Assembly (NCBI GenBank): GCA_903865465.1
Contig: CAIPJU010000461.1
Location: 1-8,314 of the forward strand
Reading direction: 5' to 3'
Origin: an uncultured Bacteroidota bacterium
Lineage (GTDB): Bacteria; Bacteroidota; Bacteroidia; Bacteroidales; VadinHA17
Length of the DNA stretch: 8,314 bases
Positions 1 to 6,128 of this stretch are shown piece after piece. The notes below the pieces were generated by a model. It saw only the letters and a list, made by a program, of their open reading frames with translations, made no database searches and had not been told where the DNA came from. Each line of letters begins with the position of its first letter. Position 1 is the first letter of the stretch. A program made the position numbers and the translations under genes.

Positions 1-2
1 CC

Positions 3-317
3 GGATGGGTTAAAATGAATGAAATCCTTACGGATGTTCTCATATCCAATCTTTTAAGCAATGCAGTTCGTTATAATATTGATAAAGGATTTATTAAATG
101 CACTCTCGATAGCAGATCTCTTACCATTTCCAACAGCGGTCTTCCGCCTGATACTGATCCTGAAATGTTCTTTGTGAGGTTCAGAAAAGGGTCGGGCCAG
201 ACTAACTCCGTCGGACTTGGACTTTCAATTGTAAAGAAGATAGCCGATCATTACGGAATGAAGGTCTCATATATATGCAGGGGATCGGTTCACGAAATAA
301 AACTCCTTTACATGTAA
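3..317 (+). CDS. Sensor histidine kinase, C-terminal ATP-binding domain (5' end outside window)
   Basis: This is the last ~105 residues of a membrane sensor kinase that would autophosphorylate and signal to a response regulator. Visible motifs are the N box (NLLSNAVRYN, starting about 14 residues into the fragment), a G1-like ISNSGLP segment, an F-box-like FFVRFRKGS, and the G2 box GLGLSIVKKIADHYG. The frame is open to the left edge, so the ATG at 15 is an internal Met just before the N box and not the start. The dimerization/phospho-acceptor His domain and any sensor domain lie upstream of the window. The G1 box has N-S-G where the textbook form is D-x-G-x-G; I recall such N-x-G versions in compact Bacteroidota OmpR-type kinases, so the protein is probably active. 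A response regulator gene is expected just upstream. What it senses cannot be told from this fragment. Confidence 0.93.
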   Translation, partial: GWVKMNEILTDVLISNLLSNAVRYNIDKGFIKCTLDSRSLTISNSGLPPDTDPEMFFVRFRKGSGQTNSVGLGLSIVKKIADHYGMKVSYICRGSVHEIKLLYM

Positions 318-334
318 TCGGAATATACAGCCTG

Positions 335-373
335 ATTTCTAAATAATAGTTAAATTCTCCCATCTTTAGAAAT
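335..373. repeat. Perfect 9-bp inverted repeat upstream of the PepSY-like gene
   Basis: The arms ATTTCTAAA (335-343) and TTTAGAAAT (365-373) are perfect reverse complements separated by 21 bp. Corresponding positions are 30 bp apart, roughly three helical turns. The pair lies between the kinase stop and the -7 box at 391-398, with the right arm close to where a -33 element would be. It could be a two-half-site operator, for example for the response regulator partnered with the kinase. It could also be a weak AT-rich RNA hairpin, or chance. There is no T-tract suggesting a terminator. Confidence 0.45.
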
Positions 374-390
374 TCTTCAAAATCGGACAA

Positions 391-398
391 TAGCTTTG
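391..398 (+). promoter_or_regulatory. Candidate Bacteroidota -7 promoter box (TAnnTTTG)
   Basis: TAGCTTTG matches the Bacteroidota sigma-ABfr -7 consensus TAnnTTTG exactly and lies 31 bp before the ATG at 430, giving a leader of roughly 25 nt. No good TTG-type -33 element is seen at the expected distance, so transcription may depend on an activator or tolerate a weak -33. Confidence 0.55.
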
Positions 399-429
399 AG
401 TAATTTAAAAGTACAATAATTTAAGTATT

Positions 430-798
430 ATGAAAAAGCTATGTACTATAATAATATTATTAATGACACTCTATTCCGCGAATGCCCAGCGGAGTGCTGT
501 CAATATCACCGACCTTCAGAAAACCATTACTGATAATGTTGTTAAGAATTATCCCGGATTCACAATAAAGGAAGCCTCAAAGGTTGTAAGTGGCGATTTG
601 ACTACTTTTGAAGTTGTCGTAGTAAAAGGCTCCGCATCAGAAACGCTCTGTTACGATTCGACAGGAAAATTTATGAAGAAGATAACTGCCAGGGAAGGGA
701 CAATAGAAAAAGCAAAAGTCAGTTCTCCGACAGCTTTAAAGAAACCGGCTAAGCAAGGGGGAAATAGCGGTTCATCCAAACCACCGGTAAAGAAGTAG
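430..798 (+). CDS. Secreted PepSY-like domain protein with a basic C-terminal tail
   Basis: A 122-residue exported protein. Residues 1-19 form a signal peptide (MKK, a hydrophobic core, then the A-N-A site, cleaved before Q20). Residues ~24-92 look like one PepSY-like domain of the kind labelled 'putative beta-lactamase-inhibitor-like': a helix (ITDLQKTITDNVVKNYPG), the conserved F-T-I-K-E-A turn, then strands with F-E-V-V-V-V and ending D-S-T-G-K-F. Residues 94-122 are a low-complexity tail rich in Lys, Pro, Ser and Gly, probably disordered. The product should be periplasmic. Single PepSY-like proteins are often found beside two-component systems, which fits the kinase ending 112 bp upstream, but its role (modulator, or ligand or metal binding) is unknown. 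No Shine-Dalgarno is visible; the start is chosen because it gives a complete signal peptide and follows a -7 box. Confidence 0.8.
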   Translation: MKKLCTIIILLMTLYSANAQRSAVNITDLQKTITDNVVKNYPGFTIKEASKVVSGDLTTFEVVVVKGSASETLCYDSTGKFMKKITAREGTIEKAKVSSPTALKKPAKQGGNSGSSKPPVKK

Positions 799-818
799 AT
801 AAACTGCCTGTGTTTTAT

Positions 819-846
819 GCGGTACAGAACAGTGCCGCTTTTTTTT
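819..846 (+). terminator. Rho-independent terminator
   Basis: A 7-bp GC-rich stem GCGGTAC (819-825) / GTGCCGC (832-838), with one G-U pair and a 6-nt loop, is followed directly by eight T residues (839-846). It starts 20 bp after the stop of the PepSY-like gene and separates that transcript from the deacetylase gene. Confidence 0.9.
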
Positions 847-880
847 GTTCTATCAATGAGCAGGTTAAGTTTAAAACTCT

Positions 881-888
881 TTCCTTTG
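881..888 (+). promoter_or_regulatory. Possible -7 promoter box for the deacetylase gene
   Basis: TTCCTTTG differs from TAnnTTTG by one base (T for A at the second position) and lies 22 bp before the ATG at 911. Its place just after a strong terminator makes a promoter here likely, but the match is imperfect and no clear -33 element is seen. Confidence 0.35.
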
Positions 889-910
889 CGTTTTTCAGTC
901 AGGAATTATA

Positions 911-1888
911 ATGAATATATTAATGAGATTTTTATTTCTCCCCGTGGTTCTTATTCTGTTTTCAATGGTGATTAAGGGTCAGGCAATAAGCGGTTACCAG
1001 CCTGTAAGCGGCTGGGGTATGAGTAATCGATCCTCGCTGGAACTTATTGTTCTCAGACAGTTTGAGGAGAATGGCAGATCATGGTACCTTGCTGTAAATC
1101 CACTAACACTTGATACTGAAATTATCTCTTCTGACAGCTTAGGCTTCACTCCCGCAACAATGGGAATTATCAGATCGAAGTATTCCGATACACCCTATAT
1201 TAAAGCTCTGAAACGTGCCGCTCTTTACCATAATGGAATTCAAAACGCAGGTTTTAGAAGATTCAGCTCCTCACAGCCGGGTATTGTACTTACGGCCGAC
1301 CTTTGTCCCTCACACCATCCTCTCGATAGTATTTTATTTAAGTCCCTCTTGGGTATTTTTAAAAATAATCCGGCACCTATAGGTATATCTGTCAGTGGAA
1401 GGTGGATTAATGAACATCCTATGGATTTAAAATGGCTTGACAGTCTTGATAAGGCAGGAAAAGTGAGGGTCACATGGATCAACCATTCTTACAACCACTT
1501 TACATTCGATTCGGTCCCTCTGAGAAAGAATTTTCTTCTGGCTCCCGGTACTGACATCAAAAGTGAAGTTCTTAATACGGAAGAGTTGTTACTTGAAAAC
1601 AGGATAGTCCCTTCAATATTTTTCCGGTTTCCAGGGCTTGTATCCAATAGTGCGATATATGAAATGGTTATTGATCGTGGCCTTATCCCCCTTGGAAGTG
1701 ATGCCTGGCTGGCAAAGGGCCAGCATCCCCAGGGAGGAAGTATCGTTCTCATCCATGCAAATGGTAATGAGCACAAGGGTGTTGTTGCCTTTCTTCAGCT
1801 ATTAAAAAAACAGCGGCAGTCAATAATTTCTAAAAAATGGGGGCTTTTCGATCTTAAGAAAAGCCTTATTGAACTGGTTTCACAATGA
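911..1888 (+). CDS. Secreted polysaccharide deacetylase-like (NodB/CE4-fold) protein
   Basis: A 325-residue exported protein with a hydrophobic signal sequence (~1-25) and an N-terminal segment (~26-115) I do not recognise. A NodB-homology domain follows (~123-300). NodB motifs appear in order: motif 1 as T-A-D-L-C (128-132, D130 the likely catalytic base), the zinc-binding HSYNH (H192, H196), RFPG (239-242), SDAW (263-266), and the C-terminal VLIH with H282. The family removes N- or O-acyl groups from cell-wall or exopolysaccharide sugars; the substrate here is unknown. The second Asp of the classical TFDDG motif, a metal ligand, is replaced by Leu-Cys (see findings). AGGAA at 901-905 is a plausible Shine-Dalgarno 5 nt before the ATG, unusual in this window, and supports this start. 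The gene is monocistronic and ends 7 bp from the convergent RND gene. Confidence 0.85.
   Translation: MNILMRFLFLPVVLILFSMVIKGQAISGYQPVSGWGMSNRSSLELIVLRQFEENGRSWYLAVNPLTLDTEIISSDSLGFTPATMGIIRSKYSDTPYIKALKRAALYHNGIQNAGFRRFSSSQPGIVLTADLCPSHHPLDSILFKSLLGIFKNNPAPIGISVSGRWINEHPMDLKWLDSLDKAGKVRVTWINHSYNHFTFDSVPLRKNFLLAPGTDIKSEVLNTEELLLENRIVPSIFFRFPGLVSNSAIYEMVIDRGLIPLGSDAWLAKGQHPQGGSIVLIHANGNEHKGVVAFLQLLKKQRQSIISKKWGLFDLKKSLIELVSQ
1832..1865 (-). terminator. Possible terminator of the metal-efflux operon, inside the facing gene
   Basis: A perfect 8-bp inverted repeat, GGCTTTTC (1842-1849) and GAAAAGCC (1858-1865), with an 8-nt loop. Read on the minus strand, the stem is followed by CCCA and then six T residues (1837-1832), about 30 bp beyond the RND stop. 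The short C-rich gap before the T-tract makes it imperfect. It lies within codons of the plus-strand deacetylase gene because only 7 bp separate the two stop codons. Confidence 0.38.
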
Positions 1889-1895
1889 GCTGTTT

Positions 1896-4800
1896 TTAAT
1901 TCAATTTATGCCTGTAAACTCCTTTGAAAATTATAGGATAAATAAAGAGAATCAGAATGGTGGCAGTTACCAACCCGCCGATGACTACGATGGCAAGAGG
2001 CTTCTGCGATTCCGAACCTATTCCTGTTGAAGTGGCTGCAGGCATCAGACCGATCATTGCCATAAGTGCAGTCATCACTACCGGTCTTATTCGTGAAGCA
2101 ACGCCATTATAAATAGCCTGATCGATAGGCATTTTCAATTCAAGGTTCTTCTTGAATACCGTGGTAAGGATAACCCCGTTCTGAACACAGACACCAAACA
2201 GTGCAATGAATCCAACTCCTGCTGAAACTCCGAAGAAGACTCCGGTAATATGAAGCGCCAGTATACCACCTATCAGGGCAAATGGAACATTCAACAAGAC
2301 GAGGCCAGCATCTCTTGCATTTCCGAAAGTAATGAAGAGCAGGATAAAGATAAGCACGAGGCAAAGAGGGACAACCTGTTCAAGCCTTTTTGTTGCCCGC
2401 ACCTGGCTCTCGAACTCACCAGTCCATACCATCGAATAGCCTTTCGGAAGAGCAACACTCTTATCTACATTTTCCTGTGCTTCCTTAATAGTGCTTCCAA
2501 GGTCCCTGTCCCTTACGGTGAATTTCACCGCGATCAGACGTTTATTAAGATCCCTGTAGATAAATGCCGAACCAGTCTCCTTACTAATTACCGAGATCTC
2601 CTTCAAGGGTACCTTTGTGCCCCTGATGGTAGGGATCATAATATTTCCAATATCGATCTCATCCTGCCTGTAATCCTTTGGATAACGGATCCTGATATCA
2701 AATTTCTTTTCGCCATCGAGAAGCTGAGTAGCAGCCTTCCCTCCTATTGCCATTTCGATAATAGCCTGGCACTCTTCCTTAACAATCCCATAATCAGCAA
2801 GTTTCCGTTCGTCAAGCTGGATGCTGAGTTCGGGCTGCCCTATATTTTTCAATATACCAATCTCCCTTATCCCACGTACATTGCGGATGGCGTTTAGTAC
2901 CTTCCTCGATAGAGTATCAAGGGTAACAAGGTTATCCCCGAAAATCTTAATTGCATTGTTGCAGTTTAGTCCTGCAACAGCCTCCTCAACATTATCGCGG
3001 ATAGGCTGTGAATAATTGTAATCAACCCCCTGTATTTGTTTTAGTTTGGAATCCATCTCATCAATAAGCTGGTCCATGGTTATCTTCCTCTTCCACTCTT
3101 TTATCGGGTATAGGCTGACGCAAGCCTGGTTTAAAAAGAAGCCCGAAGGATCTGTGCCATCATTCGAACGACCAGTCTGGGACAATACATCTTTCACTTC
3201 AGGAAAACCAGCTATTACATCACGGATCTGATGTTCAAGCTTTACCGTCTCCTGTAATGACATGCTCATTGGCATTTTGGATTCAATCCATAAGGCTCCT
3301 TCATTTAGCGGAGGCAAAAATTCCGTTCCAAGATACCTGAATGAGTAGAAACTCAGCGCCATTACAATAAGGGCAATTGCAAGACTGATTCTTTTGTTTG
3401 CATAAGTAATTTTAAAAATTCTCAGAGCTGAGCCATTTATAAAATTGACAAAAGGGTTATTCCTTTCCCTGACATTCTTGTAAAACAACCAGCTTGACAA
3501 AACAGGAATCAGCGTCAGTGTAAATATGAGGGCACCTATTAGTGCAAAACCAAGCGTATAGGCAAGGGGTGAGAATATTTTACCTTCTACACGCTGGAAT
3601 GCAAAAATCGGAATCAGTGCTGTAATGATTATCAACTTCGAGAAGAAGATCGATTTTGCCAACTCACCGCCCGTATTTTTGATCAGTCCAAGCTTAGCCA
3701 GTTTATTGAACTTTGCCATCCCCACTTGTTTAGCTTTATGGTCAAGAGCAACAAAAAGCCCCTCAACCATTACAACCGCGCCATCGATAATGATCCCGAA
3801 GTCGATGGCACCCATTGAGATAAGGTTGGCGGACATTCCCTTTGCCTTCAGGCACATAAAGGCAAACAGCAATGATAAGGGGATTATTATGGAGACAGCA
3901 ATGGTAGCCCTCAGATCAGCCATAAAGAGAAAGACAATCAGAGTTACAAGGATAATCCCCTCCACCAGGTTCCCAAGAACAGTTTCGGTGCAGAAATTAA
4001 TAAGATTATCCCTGTCGTAGAAAGTTACCAGCTTGATATCGGGTGGCAGAATTTTTGTATTCAGTTCATCAATTTTTGCCTTGACGCTGGTCAGTATCTC
4101 ATGGGGATTCAATCCTTTTCGCATGACGACAATTCCCTCAACTACGTCGTCATCCTTTCCCATTCCTACCTGACCAACCCTTGGAAGCGATGAAACTGAT
4201 ACATCTGCAACGTCCTTCACAGTTATCGGCATATCGTTAATATTATCAATAACTATATCGCCAATATCTTCTATCTTGGTTATCAATCCGACTCCCCTTA
4301 CAACGTAGGCCTGACCATTTTTTTCTATTACATCGCCTCCCACATTTAAATTGCTCTTCGATACGGCATTATAAACGTCGAGGGCTGAAATATTATATTT
4401 ATCAAGCAAGCCTGGATTGACATTTACCTCAAATACCTTTTGCTGTCCTCCAAAGGTAACCACATCGGCAACGCCTGAAACACTGAGCAGCTGCCTTCGG
4501 ATTATCCAGTCCTGGTAAGTGAGCAGATCGCGCGAATCCCTCCCTTTTCCCTGGATGGTATAGCGGAAAATTTCACCGGTCGGGCCATAGGGAGGTTCTA
4601 CTTCAGCCTCAACTCCCTCGGGAAAGACCACAGTTGAAATTGCATTATTTACCTGCTGCCTGGCGAAAAAATCATCAACATTATCCTCGAAGAGGATCTT
4701 TATCACCGATAAACCAAACATTGAAATAGAGCGGACATTTGTCTTCTTCTGCACAGATGTCATAGCAATTTCGAGCGGAACCGTAACAAATCTTTCAACC

Positions 4801-4988
4801 TCCTCAGCACTTCTGCCTCTCCACTGCGAAATGATTATGATCTGTGTATTAGTAAAATCAGGGAAGGCTTCGACAGGAGTGGTTTTATAACTTACAATTC
4901 CTGTAATGATCAAAATCACAGTCATAAAAAGAATAAAAAATTTATTCTTCAGAGAAAAAGCCACAATATTCTTGATGAATTTGTTCAT
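1896..4988 (-). CDS. czcA: Heavy-metal efflux RND pump, CzcA/CusA family
   Basis: A 1030-residue inner-membrane proton/metal antiporter, close to the usual ~1030-1070 for this family. Layout: TM1 (~17-33), first periplasmic domain (~34-338), TM2-TM6 (~340-498), TM7 (~533-551), second periplasmic domain (~552-870), TM8-TM12 (~872-1020). Family signatures include T-P-V-E-A-F-P-D (37-44), the Q-W-x-G-R-S-A-E-E-V-E segment (55-65) and E-F-L-P-P-L-N-E-G (556-564). TM4 carries D396-F-G, D402 and E409, with the same 6- and 7-residue spacing as the proton-relay and cation-pathway residues of CzcA. The methionines that carry Cu/Ag in CusA appear not to be conserved, so Zn, Co, Ni or Cd is the likelier substrate. 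Last gene of the operon, 45 bp after the adaptor gene. The symbol indicates family; the metal is inferred. Confidence 0.95.
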   Translation of the reverse strand: MNKFIKNIVAFSLKNKFFILFMTVILIITGIVSYKTTPVEAFPDFTNTQIIIISQWRGRSAEEVERFVTVPLEIAMTSVQKKTNVRSISMFGLSVIKILFEDNVDDFFARQQVNNAISTVVFPEGVEAEVEPPYGPTGEIFRYTIQGKGRDSRDLLTYQDWIIRRQLLSVSGVADVVTFGGQQKVFEVNVNPGLLDKYNISALDVYNAVSKSNLNVGGDVIEKNGQAYVVRGVGLITKIEDIGDIVIDNINDMPITVKDVADVSVSSLPRVGQVGMGKDDDVVEGIVVMRKGLNPHEILTSVKAKIDELNTKILPPDIKLVTFYDRDNLINFCTETVLGNLVEGIILVTLIVFLFMADLRATIAVSIIIPLSLLFAFMCLKAKGMSANLISMGAIDFGIIIDGAVVMVEGLFVALDHKAKQVGMAKFNKLAKLGLIKNTGGELAKSIFFSKLIIITALIPIFAFQRVEGKIFSPLAYTLGFALIGALIFTLTLIPVLSSWLFYKNVRERNNPFVNFINGSALRIFKITYANKRISLAIALIVMALSFYSFRYLGTEFLPPLNEGALWIESKMPMSMSLQETVKLEHQIRDVIAGFPEVKDVLSQTGRSNDGTDPSGFFLNQACVSLYPIKEWKRKITMDQLIDEMDSKLKQIQGVDYNYSQPIRDNVEEAVAGLNCNNAIKIFGDNLVTLDTLSRKVLNAIRNVRGIREIGILKNIGQPELSIQLDERKLADYGIVKEECQAIIEMAIGGKAATQLLDGEKKFDIRIRYPKDYRQDEIDIGNIMIPTIRGTKVPLKEISVISKETGSAFIYRDLNKRLIAVKFTVRDRDLGSTIKEAQENVDKSVALPKGYSMVWTGEFESQVRATKRLEQVVPLCLVLIFILLFITFGNARDAGLVLLNVPFALIGGILALHITGVFFGVSAGVGFIALFGVCVQNGVILTTVFKKNLELKMPIDQAIYNGVASRIRPVVMTALMAMIGLMPAATSTGIGSESQKPLAIVVIGGLVTATILILFIYPIIFKGVYRHKLN

Positions 4989-5001
4989 TTGTCGTACAAA
5001 T
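4987..5001. repeat. Inverted repeat over the RND pump start codon
   Basis: Arms ATTTGT (4987-4992) and ACAAAT (4996-5001) are perfect reverse complements with a 3-bp centre, overlapping the RND start codon (4986-4988, minus strand). In mRNA it could form a small, weak hairpin that hides the start, but six mostly A-U pairs are modest evidence and chance is possible. Confidence 0.25.
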
Positions 5002-5033
5002 AGATTTATTCAAACTCCCGAAATTCTGTCTGG

Positions 5034-6116
5034 TTAATCAGAAAGCTGGTCATAGATCAGCAGGTTGTTATTCACAATTACCTTTTCGCCGGTCTTTAAG
5101 CCCGATTCCAGAAATGTCGTATCGTCAAGGGTTTTATATATCGTAATCTCACGCACTTCCAGGTCGCATCTCCCCTTATAAACCACCACATAATTCTTGC
5201 TATTGTCAAAGATTACAGCTTTGGATGAGATAACAGGCTTTTCAAGTTCTTCCCTGAAATGAATAGTAAGGTTTGCAAACATCCCCGGCTTTAACATGTA
5301 ATCATAATTATCGAGCCTGATCCTGGCCTTCATCACCTTTGTCATATCGTCGAGAACATCGTACAGTTTGTCAACCTTGCCCTTCAGTATTTTATTTGGA
5401 TAACTAAGGGTTGTCACCTCAACATCGTAGTTCTTTCTGACCTTCGAAATATCCGATTCAAAAATGTTAGCCATCACCCAAACATCTTTCAGATCGGAAA
5501 TAGTAAACAGGTCATCGCTATAATCGGCCCTTATCTGCATCGAGGGGTTTACATTCCTGCTGACTATCACCCCATTGATAGGCGACACTACAGAATAAAC
5601 CTTATTGCCTCCACCATAAATTCCTGATATGGTTGTAGCCTTGTCGAGGTTTGCACGGGCTTTTTGTAATTCCTCCTTAGCCGTAGTGTAATCTTTCCCT
5701 GAAGCGATGCCACTTTTAAACATCTCTTCCATTGAGCTGAAACTCTTAAGTGCGATTTCATAATCTGATTTTGCAACCACCATATCGCTTTCCACTCCGG
5801 CCATCTCCAAACTCCTTATCTCTGCAAGCACCTGACCTTTTGATACATGATCACCAATTTCAACTTTCACCTCTGCAACAGTCCCGCTTACTACAGGGTA
5901 AACCTTAATAACCTTATCTTCATCGAAAGTTACCTTGCCTGTCAGTTTCAATTCATCCTCAACAGGGGAAATTCTGACACTATCCAATGTCATAGTTTTT
6001 TCCATCTGCTCAGTGAGACAATTATTTTTCTCCTCAGTTTTGACAGGTTTGCCTGCACATCCGTTAATGATCAGATAAATTGTCAATGGAAGGAAAATTG
6101 CCGGTAATTTTTTCAT
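5034..6116 (-). CDS. czcB: Periplasmic adaptor (membrane fusion) lipoprotein of the metal RND pump, CzcB/CusB-like
   Basis: A 360-residue HlyD/CusB-type adaptor that bridges the inner-membrane pump and the outer-membrane channel. It starts with a lipoprotein signal: a hydrophobic stretch and lipobox I-N-G-C with Cys20 as the acylated residue, so the mature protein is probably anchored to a membrane by lipid. The two halves of the lipoyl-like barrel are at ~72-102 (V-S-G-T-V...G-D-H-V-S-K-G) and ~173-195 (S-P-I-N-G-V-I-V). They flank an alpha-hairpin (~103-165), which contacts the outer-membrane factor. A beta-barrel domain (~205-290, including K-P-G-M-F-A-N) and a membrane-proximal domain (~295-350) follow. 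There is no extra metal-binding extension at either end. It lies 12 bp after the outer-membrane factor gene and 45 bp before the pump, so the three are surely co-transcribed. No clear Shine-Dalgarno; the start is fixed by the lipoprotein signal. Confidence 0.93.
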   Translation of the reverse strand: MKKLPAIFLPLTIYLIINGCAGKPVKTEEKNNCLTEQMEKTMTLDSVRISPVEDELKLTGKVTFDEDKVIKVYPVVSGTVAEVKVEIGDHVSKGQVLAEIRSLEMAGVESDMVVAKSDYEIALKSFSSMEEMFKSGIASGKDYTTAKEELQKARANLDKATTISGIYGGGNKVYSVVSPINGVIVSRNVNPSMQIRADYSDDLFTISDLKDVWVMANIFESDISKVRKNYDVEVTTLSYPNKILKGKVDKLYDVLDDMTKVMKARIRLDNYDYMLKPGMFANLTIHFREELEKPVISSKAVIFDNSKNYVVVYKGRCDLEVREITIYKTLDDTTFLESGLKTGEKVIVNNNLLIYDQLSD

Positions 6117-6128
6117 CGGGAATGCAGT

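Noticed and set aside
15..317. The ATG at 15 as the true start of a stand-alone small ATPase-domain protein
   Set aside because: The frame is open to the window edge, and the N box begins so soon after this Met that the ATP-binding fold would be incomplete; it is the tail of a larger kinase.
2250..2897. 215-codon open frame on the plus strand, opposite the RND pump gene
   Set aside because: It lies wholly antisense to a clearly conserved RND gene, shows no recognisable domain, has no initiation signals, and reads like a reverse-complement shadow.
3252..3276. Met-rich patch K-M-P-M-S-M-S in the RND pump as a CusA-type copper relay
   Set aside because: By alignment to the E-F-L-P-P-L-N-E-G landmark, the Mets do not sit at the CusA triad position, and the other two triad positions are not Met.
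3625..4020. 131-codon plus-strand open frame opposite the RND pump gene
   Set aside because: Antisense shadow over the conserved TM2-TM4 region; no domain or promoter support.
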